NCBI GenBank assembly: GCA_025677825.1
Contig: JAIXMO010000016.1
Coordinates: 248,001 to 312,000 of the forward strand
Direction: 5' to 3'
Source: Helicostylum pulchrum
Taxonomy: Eukaryota; Mucoromycota; Mucoromycetes; Mucorales; Mucoraceae
Length of the DNA: 64,000 nt
A model generated the notes under the pieces. The model did no database searches and was not told where the DNA came from. It worked only from the letters and a program-made list of their open reading frames with translations. Below are positions 13,274 through 24,585 of this stretch, one piece after another; within the stretch, counting starts at the first letter, position 1; every line of letters begins with the position of its first letter. The position numbers and the translations under genes were made by a program.

Positions 13274-14001
13274 AAGAGAGTAACAAAGACCACATATTTA
13301 TATATATCATTTACTACTTGCATTATTTATTTTTACTTCCCCAACCCCTTCACACCTCACTATTATTAATTTCAAACACTGGTTGCTTGTAAACTCACAT
13401 TACTTTTATAGATACTTTTTCAATTGAATTTCCTACTTTAATCATATTTCTCTTTTTTTTATTATATGCATATATAATAATACATCCCCAACTCTTTCTA
13501 ATTACATTAACTTAATAAAATTATATTATTAATTTATATAAGCAGGTTCTAAAAAAAAAAAAAAAAAGCAGGACCCATTTAAGCAGATTTTTTTTTTTTT
13601 TACGCGATAGTTGAGCTTCTTAGAGTCGCATATTCTTTTACAAAGTGTTTTGTCGTTGAAACTATATTATACTCCCTAAGGCCCCTTAAAAAAAGAAAGC
13701 TCCATTTTTTTATGTGTGTGTACACCCTTATACTATTCCTTGAATATTTTTTCAAAAGGGAAAAAAGTAACGAGTTACTGTAGATTGCGAAGCATTTTTT
13801 TAAAAAAAAAGCAGCATTTTCTGACCTTAAAATGTAGTCCCATTTTCAATAGCTATCGCCGGAAATAGAGAAAGCTAATGTAAATAATCGATCAAACAAG
13901 CATTTTGAATATTACAGAATATAGCCAATTTTTACTGGTATGAAAAAAAAAAAAGAAAAAAAAAAAGACAAGATGCAAGAGTTTTATTATAATTATAATT
14001 A
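13274..14001. other. Convergent 3' flanks
   Basis: The 3' ends of the transporter (+) and the F-box gene (-) face each other across about 730 bp. The stretch holds long A and T runs (13551-13567, 13589-13600) and a T7A9 palindrome at 13795-13810. No ORF worth calling. Confidence 0.4.
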
Positions 14002-15428
14002 TTATTCTAATTGAAAGATAGATGGAGGTAGACTCCAAGTTGAAGTAGATGGTAAAGAAATGGTATCGTTGTTTGTTGTTTCTGTTGTATTTGGTAATAT
14101 TAATATTCTTTTTTTTGATAAAGAAATGAAGCTTGCAGTTGGCATTCTGCAAATAGTATAATACTTTTCGATATCGATGAAAAATCTAAGTTGGTCTGTG
14201 TTGACTGCATCAAGAATACGATCGGCTTCGTCTAAATCGTAGGTAACTCCTAAACTTAATTCTTGTAATCGCGGTAATCGCGTTAACAATTGATGAATTG
14301 AATGCGCAGACAGTAAATCAAGCCCACTCACATTGAGGGTTTCAAGTATAATAGGAATAATGTCATCATCTACTACGCCATCAAGAAGAGGAAAGAACGC
14401 ATGATCGGTCAGAAGTCGACAACCAGAAACGTCCACGTGTTTGAGATAGTGACAGTTACTAATAAACAGCTATATAGAACGAAAAATTAGTTCTTTTTTT
14501 TTTAGATTATTATAATTATATAAATCACCTGTATAGCACCATTTGTAACACCAGTTTGATAAGCCAATAATAATGTATTTAGTGATGTACATTTTGTTGC
14601 CAGAAAAGATACACCATCACTTTTGACTCGATTACATTCACTCATATCAAGGTGTAAAAGAGAGGTCCCACTCTTTGAAATTGATATGGAATGTAAATGG
14701 TCTGAAGTTAAGTTATCGATATCGCGTAATCGAAGCTGAGTCAGTTGTACCTGATTTATGGCTGAAAAGAAACGATTTAAAGCTGTATTTGAAAGTGTTG
14801 TGTCACTACAATGTTCTAATCCAAGATCGTTTAATCTTTTACAAGTCTGTATAGCATCTAATATAGTATCATTGATATCTGTAAGTCTAATACGCTTTAA
14901 TGTAGAAGAATGTCTGTAGATAATATCAGCCATGACCTGAGGATCTATTTTACCACACCCGTATAACGTTAAAGATTCCAATCGATGCTTTGGCATTGTT
15001 AATAGTGGTCGAATAGCGTCTGTTGAAAGACAGTAACATTGTGATAAATTTAAGGACCTTAAATAAGGGCTTGCTGCAATCATTGGGTACACGATATGGT
15101 CTTGCGTGGCCGCATTAGAAAATTCTAATTCTCTCAAATTTGGAAACAAGAATGAATCAAAAAATAATCGTTCCAAGTGGTGTGCGTCCTCTCTTGCTGA
15201 CCAGCAAAATTTCCAGACCAATTTATTGTATTCTTCTGTTGTCTCGAGTGTGTTTTTAATTTTACGTAACGTTCGGTGCGATTTGGGGTTTAGCGTATTC
15301 CATAAGCGAAAGCAGGACTCATGATGGAGAACTCGGCATGTTAAAGCAAGATTTAACAAATCCTTGGGATCAATAAACGTACACAAGATGCGTGTAATCT
15401 CTTTAATCAAAAGTGGATTTTGTTTCAT
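14002..15428 (-). CDS. F-box / leucine-rich repeat protein
   Basis: Two exons (15428-14529 and 14469-14002) encode 455 aa. The N-terminal 45 residues fit an F-box (LLIKEITRILCTFI, then DLLNLALTCRVLH and FRLWNTL), expected to bind Skp1 in an SCF ubiquitin ligase. The rest is a series of roughly 26-residue leucine-rich repeats of the cysteine-containing AMN1/Grr1 type (LRSLNLSQCYCLSTDAI, LESLTLYGCGKI, LHLDMSECNRVKSDGV, LKHVDVSGCRLLTDHAF), which normally select substrates. The target is unknown. The start lies only 81 bp downstream of the stop of the SANT-domain gene on the same strand, so its promoter must be very short or overlap that gene's 3' end. Confidence 0.85.
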
Positions 15429-15509
15429 TGTTTAGAAATATATATAAAACAAAGCAGAAAAAGAAAAAAAAAAATAAAGAAAAGAAAAAGAAAAAGAAAA
15501 AGAAAAGAA
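15429..15509. promoter_or_regulatory. Very short polypurine intergenic spacer
   Basis: 81 bp between two genes on the minus strand. On the plus strand the middle is an (A)nG purine tract (about 15459-15508, repeating AAAAAG units), that is a CTTTTT tract on the transcribed minus strand. Polypyrimidine stretches upstream of a start are common in fungal core promoters. Confidence 0.4.
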
Positions 15510-17689
15510 TTATTGAATTATTTTATCTCTGTATTCCTCAATATTATCATGAGTTAAAATCACTATAAATAAAAATTTAGTGTTAAGCTTCTTTTTATGT
15601 GCGTATTTTACGTATTTACCTAAATCACGCTTTGTTAACGGATTCTTTGTTAAGGGACAAATATTCTTTTTACCCTCCCAATTAGTAAGACATCGTACCC
15701 AACTATCGTACCTGTATCATTAATTATTTTTTTAGTTAGTTCAAAAAGTACATGTATATTTATAAAATATAAATAAATAAATTTACCCCATAACATGACC
15801 ATAAGTAGAAATAGCTGGTTTAACTACTTCATCTAATGTAATTGGATCCAAGAAGCCAGGTAAAGGATTATCTAATTCGACTTGATCTTCTTCTTCTTCT
15901 TCTTCTTCAGCGTCATCAGCTTCATTCAAATCCACACGTGCGCGTGTTCTACGTGTTGAACGAGAAGGACGACTACTTTCAGTATATGTTCCGGAGGTAT
16001 CATTATAATCCTCGAAATCATTCTCATCGTCATCGTCATCACTATTCCATCCTCTTCTTCTCTTCTTCTTTGGCTTTGGCTTTTTATCGGCAGCAGCAGT
16101 GGAAGCGGCGGTTGCTCTTGGTTTACGTACGGCGACAGTTGAAGACGATGAAGCGACTCCAGATGCACGTCCGGTACCGTGTTTACTATGCGTACGAAAA
16201 GTTTTTTCAGTATTACCATCAGCTGTCTTCTTATCGAATAAATAATGAGCTTTTCCTTTTGCATCTAATACGTAATTGGGATCTTGAATTTCATTTGTTT
16301 CAACCAATAAACGGTAAAAGTTTGAGCACTGGTATCCGACTCGGCCAGGTACCTTCATTGCAAAGATACCCCACTGTCCGTTGGCTCCGACTTCTGCTAA
16401 TCTCTCAAAGAAAATCTCGCGTTCGTCTGCCGCCCATTGGCCTTTTCGTTGTACTTCGCCAGGTGCATTAAATCGATAGTAGTAACTGTTGGGGTTTTGG
16501 TCAATCATTTGATACGCACGGATACGTGCTTGAGACCATCCTTCAAATGCTTTTTCAGGATCAATGTTGTTTTCTTGGATTTGTTTGATAGCTTCGTCTA
16601 AACCTAAACGGCCTCCCATACGGTATTGTCTAATTATCATTATTATTTTAGTTTGCTACAACAAATTAGTATATAAAAAACTTACTTTTTTGCAGAATCG
16701 TTTGTTGTCTTTTTTAAGGTTTCTGAACGCTTCTTTAATAATTGTTGATAAGCAAGTTGCTGTTCTTCTGTCATCGAGCTGGAAGATGTATCGACTTCAG
16801 GTGCATGTTTCATAGCAATTTCTTTACGGATACCATAAAGATAACCGCCTTCAGAAAGACGACCAATTACCTCTTCCTTTTTTTTTTAAAAAAAAAAAGT
16901 GTATTAATAATCGATACAACGTAAAAAATAATATGTATTTACTTCGTTGTGACGACAATCAGTCAACATGGCAGCAATTTCTTCTTCAGATAAATAATCA
17001 TATACAGTTTTAATCTTTTTAGATTTACGAATATGCTCTCTCTTTTCATACTCTTGGAATTGGCGCTGTTGAAGGGCTACACGTTGTTGAATGATATCCA
17101 TTTCTGATTCAGTGACTTCTTCACCAAATACATTGTCTTTACGTACAGTTTCAATCTTGTTGCTTTAAAGAGGTATTAGGATATATGTATATCAATTCAT
17201 ATAAATGGGATACATACTTTTCAGCAAGATCAAGCTTAAATGAATCATATTCGCCTTCGATATACTCTTCAATCACTTGCTTAACTTGTCTTAATTTTTC
17301 CTACAGAGTATGTCAGTATAAATTTTTTTAAAAAAAAAAATGAAAAAGTATGAATAGAGTGGTAGTAACAACCAAAAAAAAACTTACAAGAATAGGATAT
17401 GTCTTAATAACAGCAGGAATAGGTGTATCTTTCCAACTTTTTCTTTTTTTCATTGTCTTTACAGCATCTATTTTTTTTTTTTTTTGAATGAGTTAATTGG
17501 ACATTAGAAAAAAAAAGTTTTTCTTCATTCCACCATCTTGAATGAATCCATGTGGGTTTTCTTCACAAAAGTCTCTAGTTTCTTTTTTATTCCAGTCTAG
17601 AGTATACAGCGAATTATATATTTACCTTCTTTTAAATATACAGAAGTGAGTTTCTCTACCTCAGGACTTTCTTGTTTCTTTACTGCCAT
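15510..17689 (-). CDS. SANT/Myb-like nuclear protein with C-terminal U-box-like domain
   Basis: About nine exons run from ATG 17689-17687 to a stop at 15512-15510, giving roughly 560 aa. Order: basic N-terminus, coiled-coil-like helical segment (about 16900-17100), a SANT-like region with W and F spacing (KGQWAADEREIFFERLAEVG, then GQWGIFAMKVPGRVGYQCSN), a Lys/Arg nuclear signal (KPKPKKKRRRGW), acidic runs, and a C-terminal block containing DPITLDEVVKPA, GHVMGYDSWVRCL and NICPLTKNPLTKRDL that resembles a U-box. The last coding pieces lie at about 15717-15620 and 15559-15510. The layout suggests chromatin binding plus possible ubiquitin ligase activity. This is inference; I know of no characterised orthologue. 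Confidence 0.78.
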
Positions 17690-18611
17690 AGCTAGTTACA
17701 AAAATAACAAAAAATTATACCACGCTTTCTTGGACGCGACTGGAAAAAAAAAAATTGAGAGGGGCAGGTTTGGGACACAGCGCGTTTGAGGAATGCGTGA
17801 CTTTAGTTTCAACGAGTCACTCATTTTTTTTTTTTTTAAAGTTGTCAAGTTACGTTGTCTGTAAGTATAATTGTAGAGATCTTTTTTTTTTACATATTCA
17901 CGCGTAGACAACGACAACAACAACAAAAAAATGGTAGAAATTGTTTTCGTATGTTCTAAACAAATAATCCGCCTGTAACTTATTGTACGAGTACATAACA
18001 AGTTGGATCAAAAGCTTCTTTATAATATTTTGTTTCAAATCATAAATATTTCAATCCGAACCATCTTGGAACTCTTTAAAAAAAATCATTTATTTGTATC
18101 ATCGGCAACATACTTTTCTTGGAAATTTGGTCATTGTGTTTAATGATGACAACTTTTTTTTTTTTCAGGTACAGAAAGGACATCAAATTTCCCACCGCAA
18201 AAAAAAAGGTGGTGTCAGTGCGGGGTTCTTCTGTTAAGATAATGGAGACCTAAATAGGTCTTCACATAAGGTCTTTACGGAATCCTTAAATGGATAAAAA
18301 ATTTTGGGGGATTACATTGAGTGAAAAAAAAAAAGGTAAAAATGTTCGGACAAATAAGGATGTTTATTTAAGTTTGTATGTAACGTTTATTGATTGCGAG
18401 CTCAGTAGCCGTAGAAAGCTTGCGGTAAATTTCTAGTAACCAGGCTAGGATTACGATCAGGAGAGATCTTATTCTTCTTACGAAAGAGCTTGGGAAGAAA
18501 ACCAAATTCCATATTTGCGCCAGATAGGTTGATAAGTTGGTAATATTTAATATTTTGGTATTCTTGAGCTTCCTTTTATACCATTTACCTTCTTTCAATA
18601 AAACAATAGGT

Positions 18612-18673
18612 CTTCACATAGTCAATGAACGAACGGTTTTTGTTGTTGTAGCTAGTCGATTGACTATGTGAAG
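18612..18673. repeat. 15-bp inverted repeat (hairpin)
   Basis: CTTCACATAGTCAAT at 18612-18626 is the exact reverse complement of 18659-18673, with a 32-nt spacer. A further direct copy of the 16-mer AATAGGTCTTCACATA occurs at about 18253-18268 and 18605-18620. This may be the end of a small non-autonomous element; no target-site duplication was confirmed. Confidence 0.6.
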
Positions 18674-19714
18674 GTTTCACTGACTACAGAACTGCCCGAT
18701 AATTTAAAAACTTATTTTATGTTAAATTCCGGACATTTTTTACCTTATAGTTACTTAACGAGCTTATTTTTTTTTCTCAGTTATAAGTGGCAACAATTTT
18801 GGTTCTGTAATTTTGGTTCATTTTTAAGGGGATGTTTTTTTTGACGAAAATGGGAGCTGGTAATTTAATTTAAAGGCTTAAGTAAGTCCATTAAAACAAT
18901 ATCAATAAAAAAAAAAACTAGAAAACTAGAAGAAAAAAAGCCTTTAAATGAAAAAGCCTTTGAGGGAGGGGATGTACGACTTAAAGGGAGGAGGGTTTGG
19001 GTCCAAACCAGGCGGTTTTCACGAAGGTGGGATTTTGTTCAGGGCTTTGTGGTATATAATTGCTATAATCTTAGTTTAAACCAGCTTCAATAAGAGAAGC
19101 GTTATTTTCAGCACAATGCTTTTTTTAAAAAAAAAATTAGTACGTCAGTATCCATCCGTTTAATGTTTTAAAAAATGTACTCACTCTCACCAGAAGCAAA
19201 TGCAGGCGCCATGGTCTTGAAAAACTCGGTGATATTGCTGACTTGCGTGGGCATGCGAAGAGGTACGACACCACGTTTTCAGTAGAGTATCCCTTGTTAT
19301 ATTTTTTCGAAGCGGATACCAAGTATAGCTCCTTTGAAAACCTAAAATCGAAATCAAAGCGTGAATAAAAACCAGGTTCGGAGAACTCTACAGAGATTTT
19401 TATAAAGTGTTATTTTACCGCAGAATTGTAGGTTAAGAACTTGTATCCATATATTCGTAGTCCATTAAAACTTTTTGGGGAAATTTTGATACACAGTCAA
19501 TTCACACGGTCAATTAAAAAGTGTTCCATATTACTTTTCATTTACCTTTATGGATAACCGTTACTCTAAAAAAGAACCATATACAAGCACAAAATCAAAT
19601 AAAAACAGAAAGAATATAAAAATAACAACTGAAGAAAAAAGGAAAAAAAAACTTTTTTAAAAAAAAGATGTTAAAATAGGTCTATGGCGTAGTTATATAT
19701 CGTTATTTTGTTTC

Positions 19715-19799
19715 ATATACTCGTATTTAAGCATTAATTAACCAGTTTTATTATACACGTTGCTCCAACTTGATTCACGCAAGATTCCTTTTTATGCAG
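19715..19799 (+). repeat. Dispersed repeat, copy 1
   Basis: This stretch (from ATACTCGTATTTA to CAACTTGATTCA and CCTTTTTATG) matches 49577-49661 in the same orientation at roughly 70-75% by eye over about 85 bp. It is likely a fragment of an interspersed element; type unknown. Confidence 0.5.
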
Positions 19800-19910
19800 A
19801 TAAAACCAAGTTGAGCGAGTGCAAGAAAAAGTAACAAAATACGGCGCACTTTTTTGGATTGACCGTGCAAATAGAACAGTGTACCAAAAATTCCCCATTA
19901 ACTGCAAGGC

Positions 19911-20348
19911 ATGAAAAAAGAGGACTTCAATAATAACCTTTCTCTCTTTTTTTTTTTGCCTATCATAGAGTATACACCTTGCCTTACCTTATATCCCGTA
20001 GTTTATCGGCCTTACTTTAACTCCGTACATACTCCGCGAGGCGATAAAGAACAACGCTTTAATATTGTCGATCAAGATAAGGCTTTAAAACCTGCGGCCC
20101 AAAGAGATCCACGCGAAGCTGTCCTCAAGAGGACAAGACCAATATATTTTTTTTTTTTCGTCCTTGCTTCCTCGATTCCTAGTCGTAAAAATGCGTATGT
20201 TGCATATTACGGTAATGAACATGTTAGACCTTTAAATGAAAGCGAATACTATCACTCTTCTAGATCGGTTTTTATTGATCAAGGAGAGAAGACACCCTTA
20301 AAATCAACAAAGGTATCCAGAGACGACGAATTGGCGTTTCGGATATAA
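19911..20348 (+). CDS. Unidentified 145-codon ORF, possible gene relic
   Basis: An uninterrupted ORF with two protein-like blocks (around RGDKEQRFNIVDQDKALKPA and KNAYVAYYGNEHVRPLNESE) separated by poly-T-derived Phe runs. The middle may be an intron ending at CCTAG before the second block, but no donor fits in phase, so this could be a decayed coding fragment. No family recognised. Confidence 0.22.
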   Translation: MKKEDFNNNLSLFFFLPIIEYTPCLTLYPVVYRPYFNSVHTPRGDKEQRFNIVDQDKALKPAAQRDPREAVLKRTRPIYFFFFVLASSIPSRKNAYVAYYGNEHVRPLNESEYYHSSRSVFIDQGEKTPLKSTKVSRDDELAFRI

Positions 20349-21491
20349 TTTATAGGGCTTGAAGAAAAAAGAAAAGCGTGGGAGATGTTTTTGGGTTACA
20401 GATATAAATAAATTCCGAACACCATCTGTAAGTAACTTTAAATACCAGTAAACCCTTATTGATACACATCTAAACATCCCTCCACAATAGGTATGTCCTA
20501 ATTGTAACGAGAAGTGAGCCTTCAGTAGCATAATGTTTCGGACAAAACTTTCTTTCGTATATTCATTTGCAAACAGTTGTTATATATTCTAGAATAGGGG
20601 ATGTCCTCGCTTCGAAAAATAGGATGTATATAGCAAACACAGGTGCGGCCAATATGGAACGAGCCACTATTTTCACCTCGACTAAATAGTCAACGCTCCA
20701 CATAGAATGTGGTCTTCTCTTGCTTCGGCGAGAACTTGATTATTTCTACAGGTAAAAAATAATAGATTCCTTTAGCCTGTCTGAAAATTAAGGTTTATTG
20801 TACCCTTATTAGCATAATTGGTGCGCACTTTTAGGCGATATTTTTTCTTATTTATAAACTGAGATCAATAACAAGGTATTTTAGAATATTCCGGAGGAAA
20901 TCGAGTAAAAAGGAGATGTCGCAGTTGCATATATATAAAAAAAAGGACTTTTTAAAAAAGCTATAATTAGTGGTTAGTGGTTTTTTTTTGTTCCCGGTTA
21001 ACCGAATACACACGTTACTGGGAACTAGCTGTATTGCACTCAAATGTTTTAATAAATAAACTTTATACGTATACGTATCTTCATAGATAAAATGATGTAC
21101 ATTCTTTATTCGATATCGCTAGCGAGTGTATAAAAGGAAATTCTGGGGTAATTATTATTCTCAAAACAGAAAGGATGATCTCGTATCGACCAAAAAATTT
21201 ACAAACAAACACGCCATAAAATATACAACCTTTTTTTTTTTTTCCTCGTTCTTACTTTATTGAAAGAAAAAATAAATCTTTTGACACTGAACAAAACAAC
21301 GGTTTACAAAATTATTTTTGATACATCATGACGAATACAATTACGATTCACCAAGTGAGTGATTCGTAAAACGGACAAAAACTATTGTCATCTATGCATA
21401 GTGAACCCTATCATAATATAAGAGAAAAATAAAGAAACAAAAAGATATAGCCCCTATTTTATTTCTTCGTACCTGTCTCGTATCACTCGTC

Positions 21492-21642
21492 ATGCTGTGT
21501 AAACAAATTTGTGATGGTTCTTCTAAAATGCTTCGTGCTCCCAAACGTAAGTTTTTTTTTTTTTTTTGTACAGTCTTCTAAACTAATTTGTATATTTATA
21601 GTTCCTATTGGAAGTTGCAAACCCTGTACCCCACATCTTTAA
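21492..21642 (+). CDS. Putative spliced micropeptide of 31 residues
   Basis: ATG at 21492, exon 1 21492-21546, intron 21547-21601 (GTAAG donor, pyrimidine tract, TTTATAG acceptor), exon 2 21602-21642 ending in TAA. The 55 + 41 nt are exactly 32 codons and in phase. The product starts MLCKQICDGSSKMLRAPK and has four cysteines, the last two in a CKPC pair; it has no signal peptide. AATAAA follows at about 21673. No family is known to me. The canonical intron inside such a short frame is the main reason to believe it. It could instead be the coding-like part of a noncoding RNA. Confidence 0.42.
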
Positions 21643-21936
21643 AAAAAAACGTTTTTTTTCTTCTGTGTGATCAATAAAAAAAAATGTATATTGAAAATAG
21701 CTTTTTTTTATTTAAAATTTTTTGAAGAGTTAGAAACCCATGATGCTCTATTTTTTTTAAAGGATGAAGTTTTTTTTGGGGGAAAGTGGTAAAGTAAGTA
21801 ACAAGAAAATGAAAAAAAAGGGGATGCATGGGAATTTTAGTGTACAAAAATATTAATATAAAGGAAAAATGAGTGAGAGAAGGTGTTTTTTTAACTATTT
21901 ACAAAAAAGTTTTTTTTTTTTTTTTTTTTTTTTTTC
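21643..21936. other. Shared 3' flank
   Basis: Convergent 3' flanks of the micropeptide ORF (+) and the DUF8032-like gene (-). A T run of about 26 bases at 21911-21936 abuts the stop codon of the latter, so its mRNA would carry a long A run right after the coding region. Confidence 0.4.
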
Positions 21937-23730
21937 TTAAAAGAGAGGATCCAAAGAGAAAGGACTTGTATCGATTGTATTGTTGGAGTATAGTTTAGAA
22001 AGTTCGTTTGTGTCCATCATATAAAAAGGGTCATCTGTTGGTAACATAAACTGATCGAAAAAGTCTGCTGTAAAAGGATCTTCAATGGGTAAACTACTTG
22101 GACTAGGTGTACACGCTGTACTATCGGAAGAATACGAACTTGTCGAGTTCATTCGCAAGCCAGGTGTATCCTCTAAACTAGTATCCATAAACGACATTGG
22201 TTCTTGCTGCAAAAGCATATTACAGAATACTGCAGTTGCTTCCGCTGCCGCAGCTTCGTCTTCTTTATTGGAAGGTTCTTCTTCGGCCAGCGAGAAGCAA
22301 TCCGCAAAATCAAGTGATTCAGTGGTTCCGCTCATATTGGACATGGCCGGTGAGCCAACTGCTGCAGGATTGGTTTGTTCGTATAATGCATTTTGAGCTG
22401 ATAACGCATCGGCTGTTAAGGGAACGGAGGATGTAGGAACTAAATCCAACATTGATGTCTGTTGACTCATAGCAGTAGTAGGTGGTGGTGGGATAGGCGC
22501 TGTACGATGAGAGTTTTTTCTAGGCTGAAGAGAAGGCATAAATTTTGAACGATAGATATCAAGAGCACGTTGAAGCATATTCTTTTTTCCAGCTAAATGT
22601 CTAGGGTTTAACCATGCCTTTAAAAAAGAAAAAATTACATAAATTAGATAAGATAAGCAAAAAGTAATAATTTACAAAACAAAAACTTACCAATTTCCAG
22701 GCTAATTCGTTACACATGGTTTCCTCTAACCATCTTGTGTTATTTACAGTTGCGGGAGGTTGAGCCATATTCATGACGCGGGGATAAGGACAATTGGCTT
22801 TACGGAACTCAATATTGATCTCTTCCAGATCAACGGATTCGACATTGATCTTGATACGGAAACGTTGGTTATTGACAGTATCTTCAATAGCAATGGTCTT
22901 TGGATGATGAGCAGACTGAATGGTTACACCTGTTAAAGAAGACGCCATTTCCTCTTGATCATCACCTTCACGATGCTTACGTTTACGAAGTGTACCGTTC
23001 AACAACTTTTCTTGTCTGGCAACACGGCGCGATCTCATGCTAGGGTATCGATTACGATATGAATCAACAGCACGTTGAATCAAGCCTCTCTTACCCGCAA
23101 TTTCTTCCTTATTTAACCATGCTAATTTCCATCCAAGTAAATTACATTCAGTTTCATAAGCCCATCGATTACCATGATATTCTTCTTTGGGTAAATTAGC
23201 TCGCGGGTAAACCTATTTAAGTATAACAATGAGTTTTTATTTTTTTATAACGGTGGTTGAAATTTTTTTTTACTACTTACGCAATTTTCACTTTTGAATT
23301 TATCGTCAATAAGAGTTGTATCCACTTGTAAAAGATCGGTACGGATAGAGTATCGTTTCAATGTACGGTTATGAGAATATACAAATGAAACCCATTCAAC
23401 GCCATCTTTCATTTCTGTAGTGGGTTCATTGGGAGTAGTTGAATTAGTTGGTTTTGTAGCAGTAGTAGTAGGTGTGGGTGTAAGTGTAGGTGTAGGTGTA
23501 GGAGTAATGATGGTATTGTTATTGTTGGTTAAAGTAGTATTTTTAATTGTTTTATTTTCATTAGCGTTAATTTCCTCTTTATCTAATCTTCTCTTTTTCA
23601 CTTTTCCTAAAGTTTGTTCAATAGCTAGAATTTGTTCAGGAGTCAATAATTCTAATAAAGATTCAGCTTTAGCGGGAGCGGTAATTAGATCTTGAAGAGA
23701 CAAGGAAGTAGGTGTTGTGCAAAAGTCCAT
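21937..23730 (-). CDS. DUF8032-like fungal nuclear protein with duplicated domain
   Basis: Three main exons from ATG 23730-23728 to a stop at 21937. The N-terminus has a short helical region and a Thr/Pro/Asn-rich linker. Two related domains follow: each has a beta-rich start (WVSFVYSHNRTLKRYSIRTD; the second RFRIKINVESVDLEEINIEF), an acidic-to-NCxYPR step, then a W-x2-ET-x-CN-x-L-(A/G)WKLAWLN helix and GK-x3-(L/I)QRA-x-D-x-YR. The repeated pattern and length match what I recall of the fungal DUF8032 family, so that label is from memory. The C-terminal 190 residues are acidic, Ser/Pro-rich and Phe/Leu-rich, like an activation domain. A role in transcription is inferred from composition only. 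Confidence 0.75.
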
Positions 23731-24029
23731 TTTTAGGGTTTTTATATTTTTTAAAAGAAAAAAGGTAATCACGAGTGTTTGTCAAAAATAAAAATTATAT
23801 AGGAGTGGGGTGTAGTAGAATTGTATTTATGGTTTATATTAAAAAAAAGATTATATAATTCACCAAAGAAGGATCATAAGTAATCAAACATTAAAAAAAA
23901 AAAAAAATAGAGGTTGAAAAGAAGAGGGTTGAAAAATGGAGTTTTAAATTAGTTTCTTTCTAAAGGCATGCTTATATACTTTTTTTTTTTCTTTTTTTTT
24001 GCAGTGAGTGTAACAGAAAAAAATTGGAA
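23731..24029. promoter_or_regulatory. Upstream region of the DUF8032-like gene
   Basis: About 300 bp of T- and A-run-rich DNA between the DUF8032-like start codon and the end of the possible small gene to its right. No specific regulatory motif is recognised. Confidence 0.35.
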
Positions 24030-24487
24030 TTAGACGGAGTCAGCATTTATCTCTTTCATCATTGGATTACCCTGAAACATAAAACGTATTGATTCAGCAA
24101 AATCTTTATTTTCTTGTATTAGCATATTAGACTCATTTGAATACATTTTCTTTAGGCAAGGTAAACCGAATTGAAAAGTAATAAAAAAAATAGTGTAGAG
24201 CATATTCTATTTTGCTAAATAGCAATTTGTATGTGTATATATTTACCTTGTTGGTGTTCCGACTATTCCGTGAATAGCCGACTCAATACTCTGGCTCTGG
24301 TACTTTTTGGACCTACATCTGAAAAAAAAAAGAAACCCTTGACAAATCCCCATTTTTTATAAATATAGGGAATAGACGACTTTTTTTTTATTTATTTTGT
24401 AAAGTGTACACGTGTAATCGATTTTCCACTGTTTTGTCCCTCACACTCTCTCTCATTTTCGTACTGCCCTAAACTCATGTGAATGTT
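24030..24487 (-). CDS. Possible small spliced gene of unknown function
   Basis: Between TEL2 and the DUF8032-like gene, minus-strand segments read as protein and can be joined in phase: a start near 24487 (MSLGQYENERE), an exon at about 24316-24247 (ending GIVGTPTR before GTAAAT) and a last exon ending near 24034 that contains KKMYSNESNMLIQENKDFAE and stops after NADSV. The total would be about 90-100 aa. Donor and acceptor choices are weak, particularly the second acceptor, so exon edges are tentative. No domain recognised. Confidence 0.3.
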
Positions 24488-24585
24488 ACGTATTTCTAAT
24501 ATACTTTGTAGGTAACCTAATTTACTTTAAACGGAAGATTACACAAGTCTATTTTATTGTTTCCGGTTGTGAACTTTAAAAAGGA

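Larger units (their letters stand above)
17690..21491. other. 3.8 kb region without a confident gene
   Basis: AT-rich DNA with T/A palindromes, an inverted repeat (18612-18626 with 18659-18673) and a dispersed repeat also found near 49.6 kb. The only ORF of note is on the plus strand at 19911-20348 (145 codons), listed separately. No RNA gene was recognised. Confidence 0.4.

Noticed and set aside
15842..16471. 209-codon plus-strand ORF
   Set aside because: Lies wholly opposite the main exon of the SANT-like gene; His/Arg/Leu-rich composition is what antisense of that exon gives.
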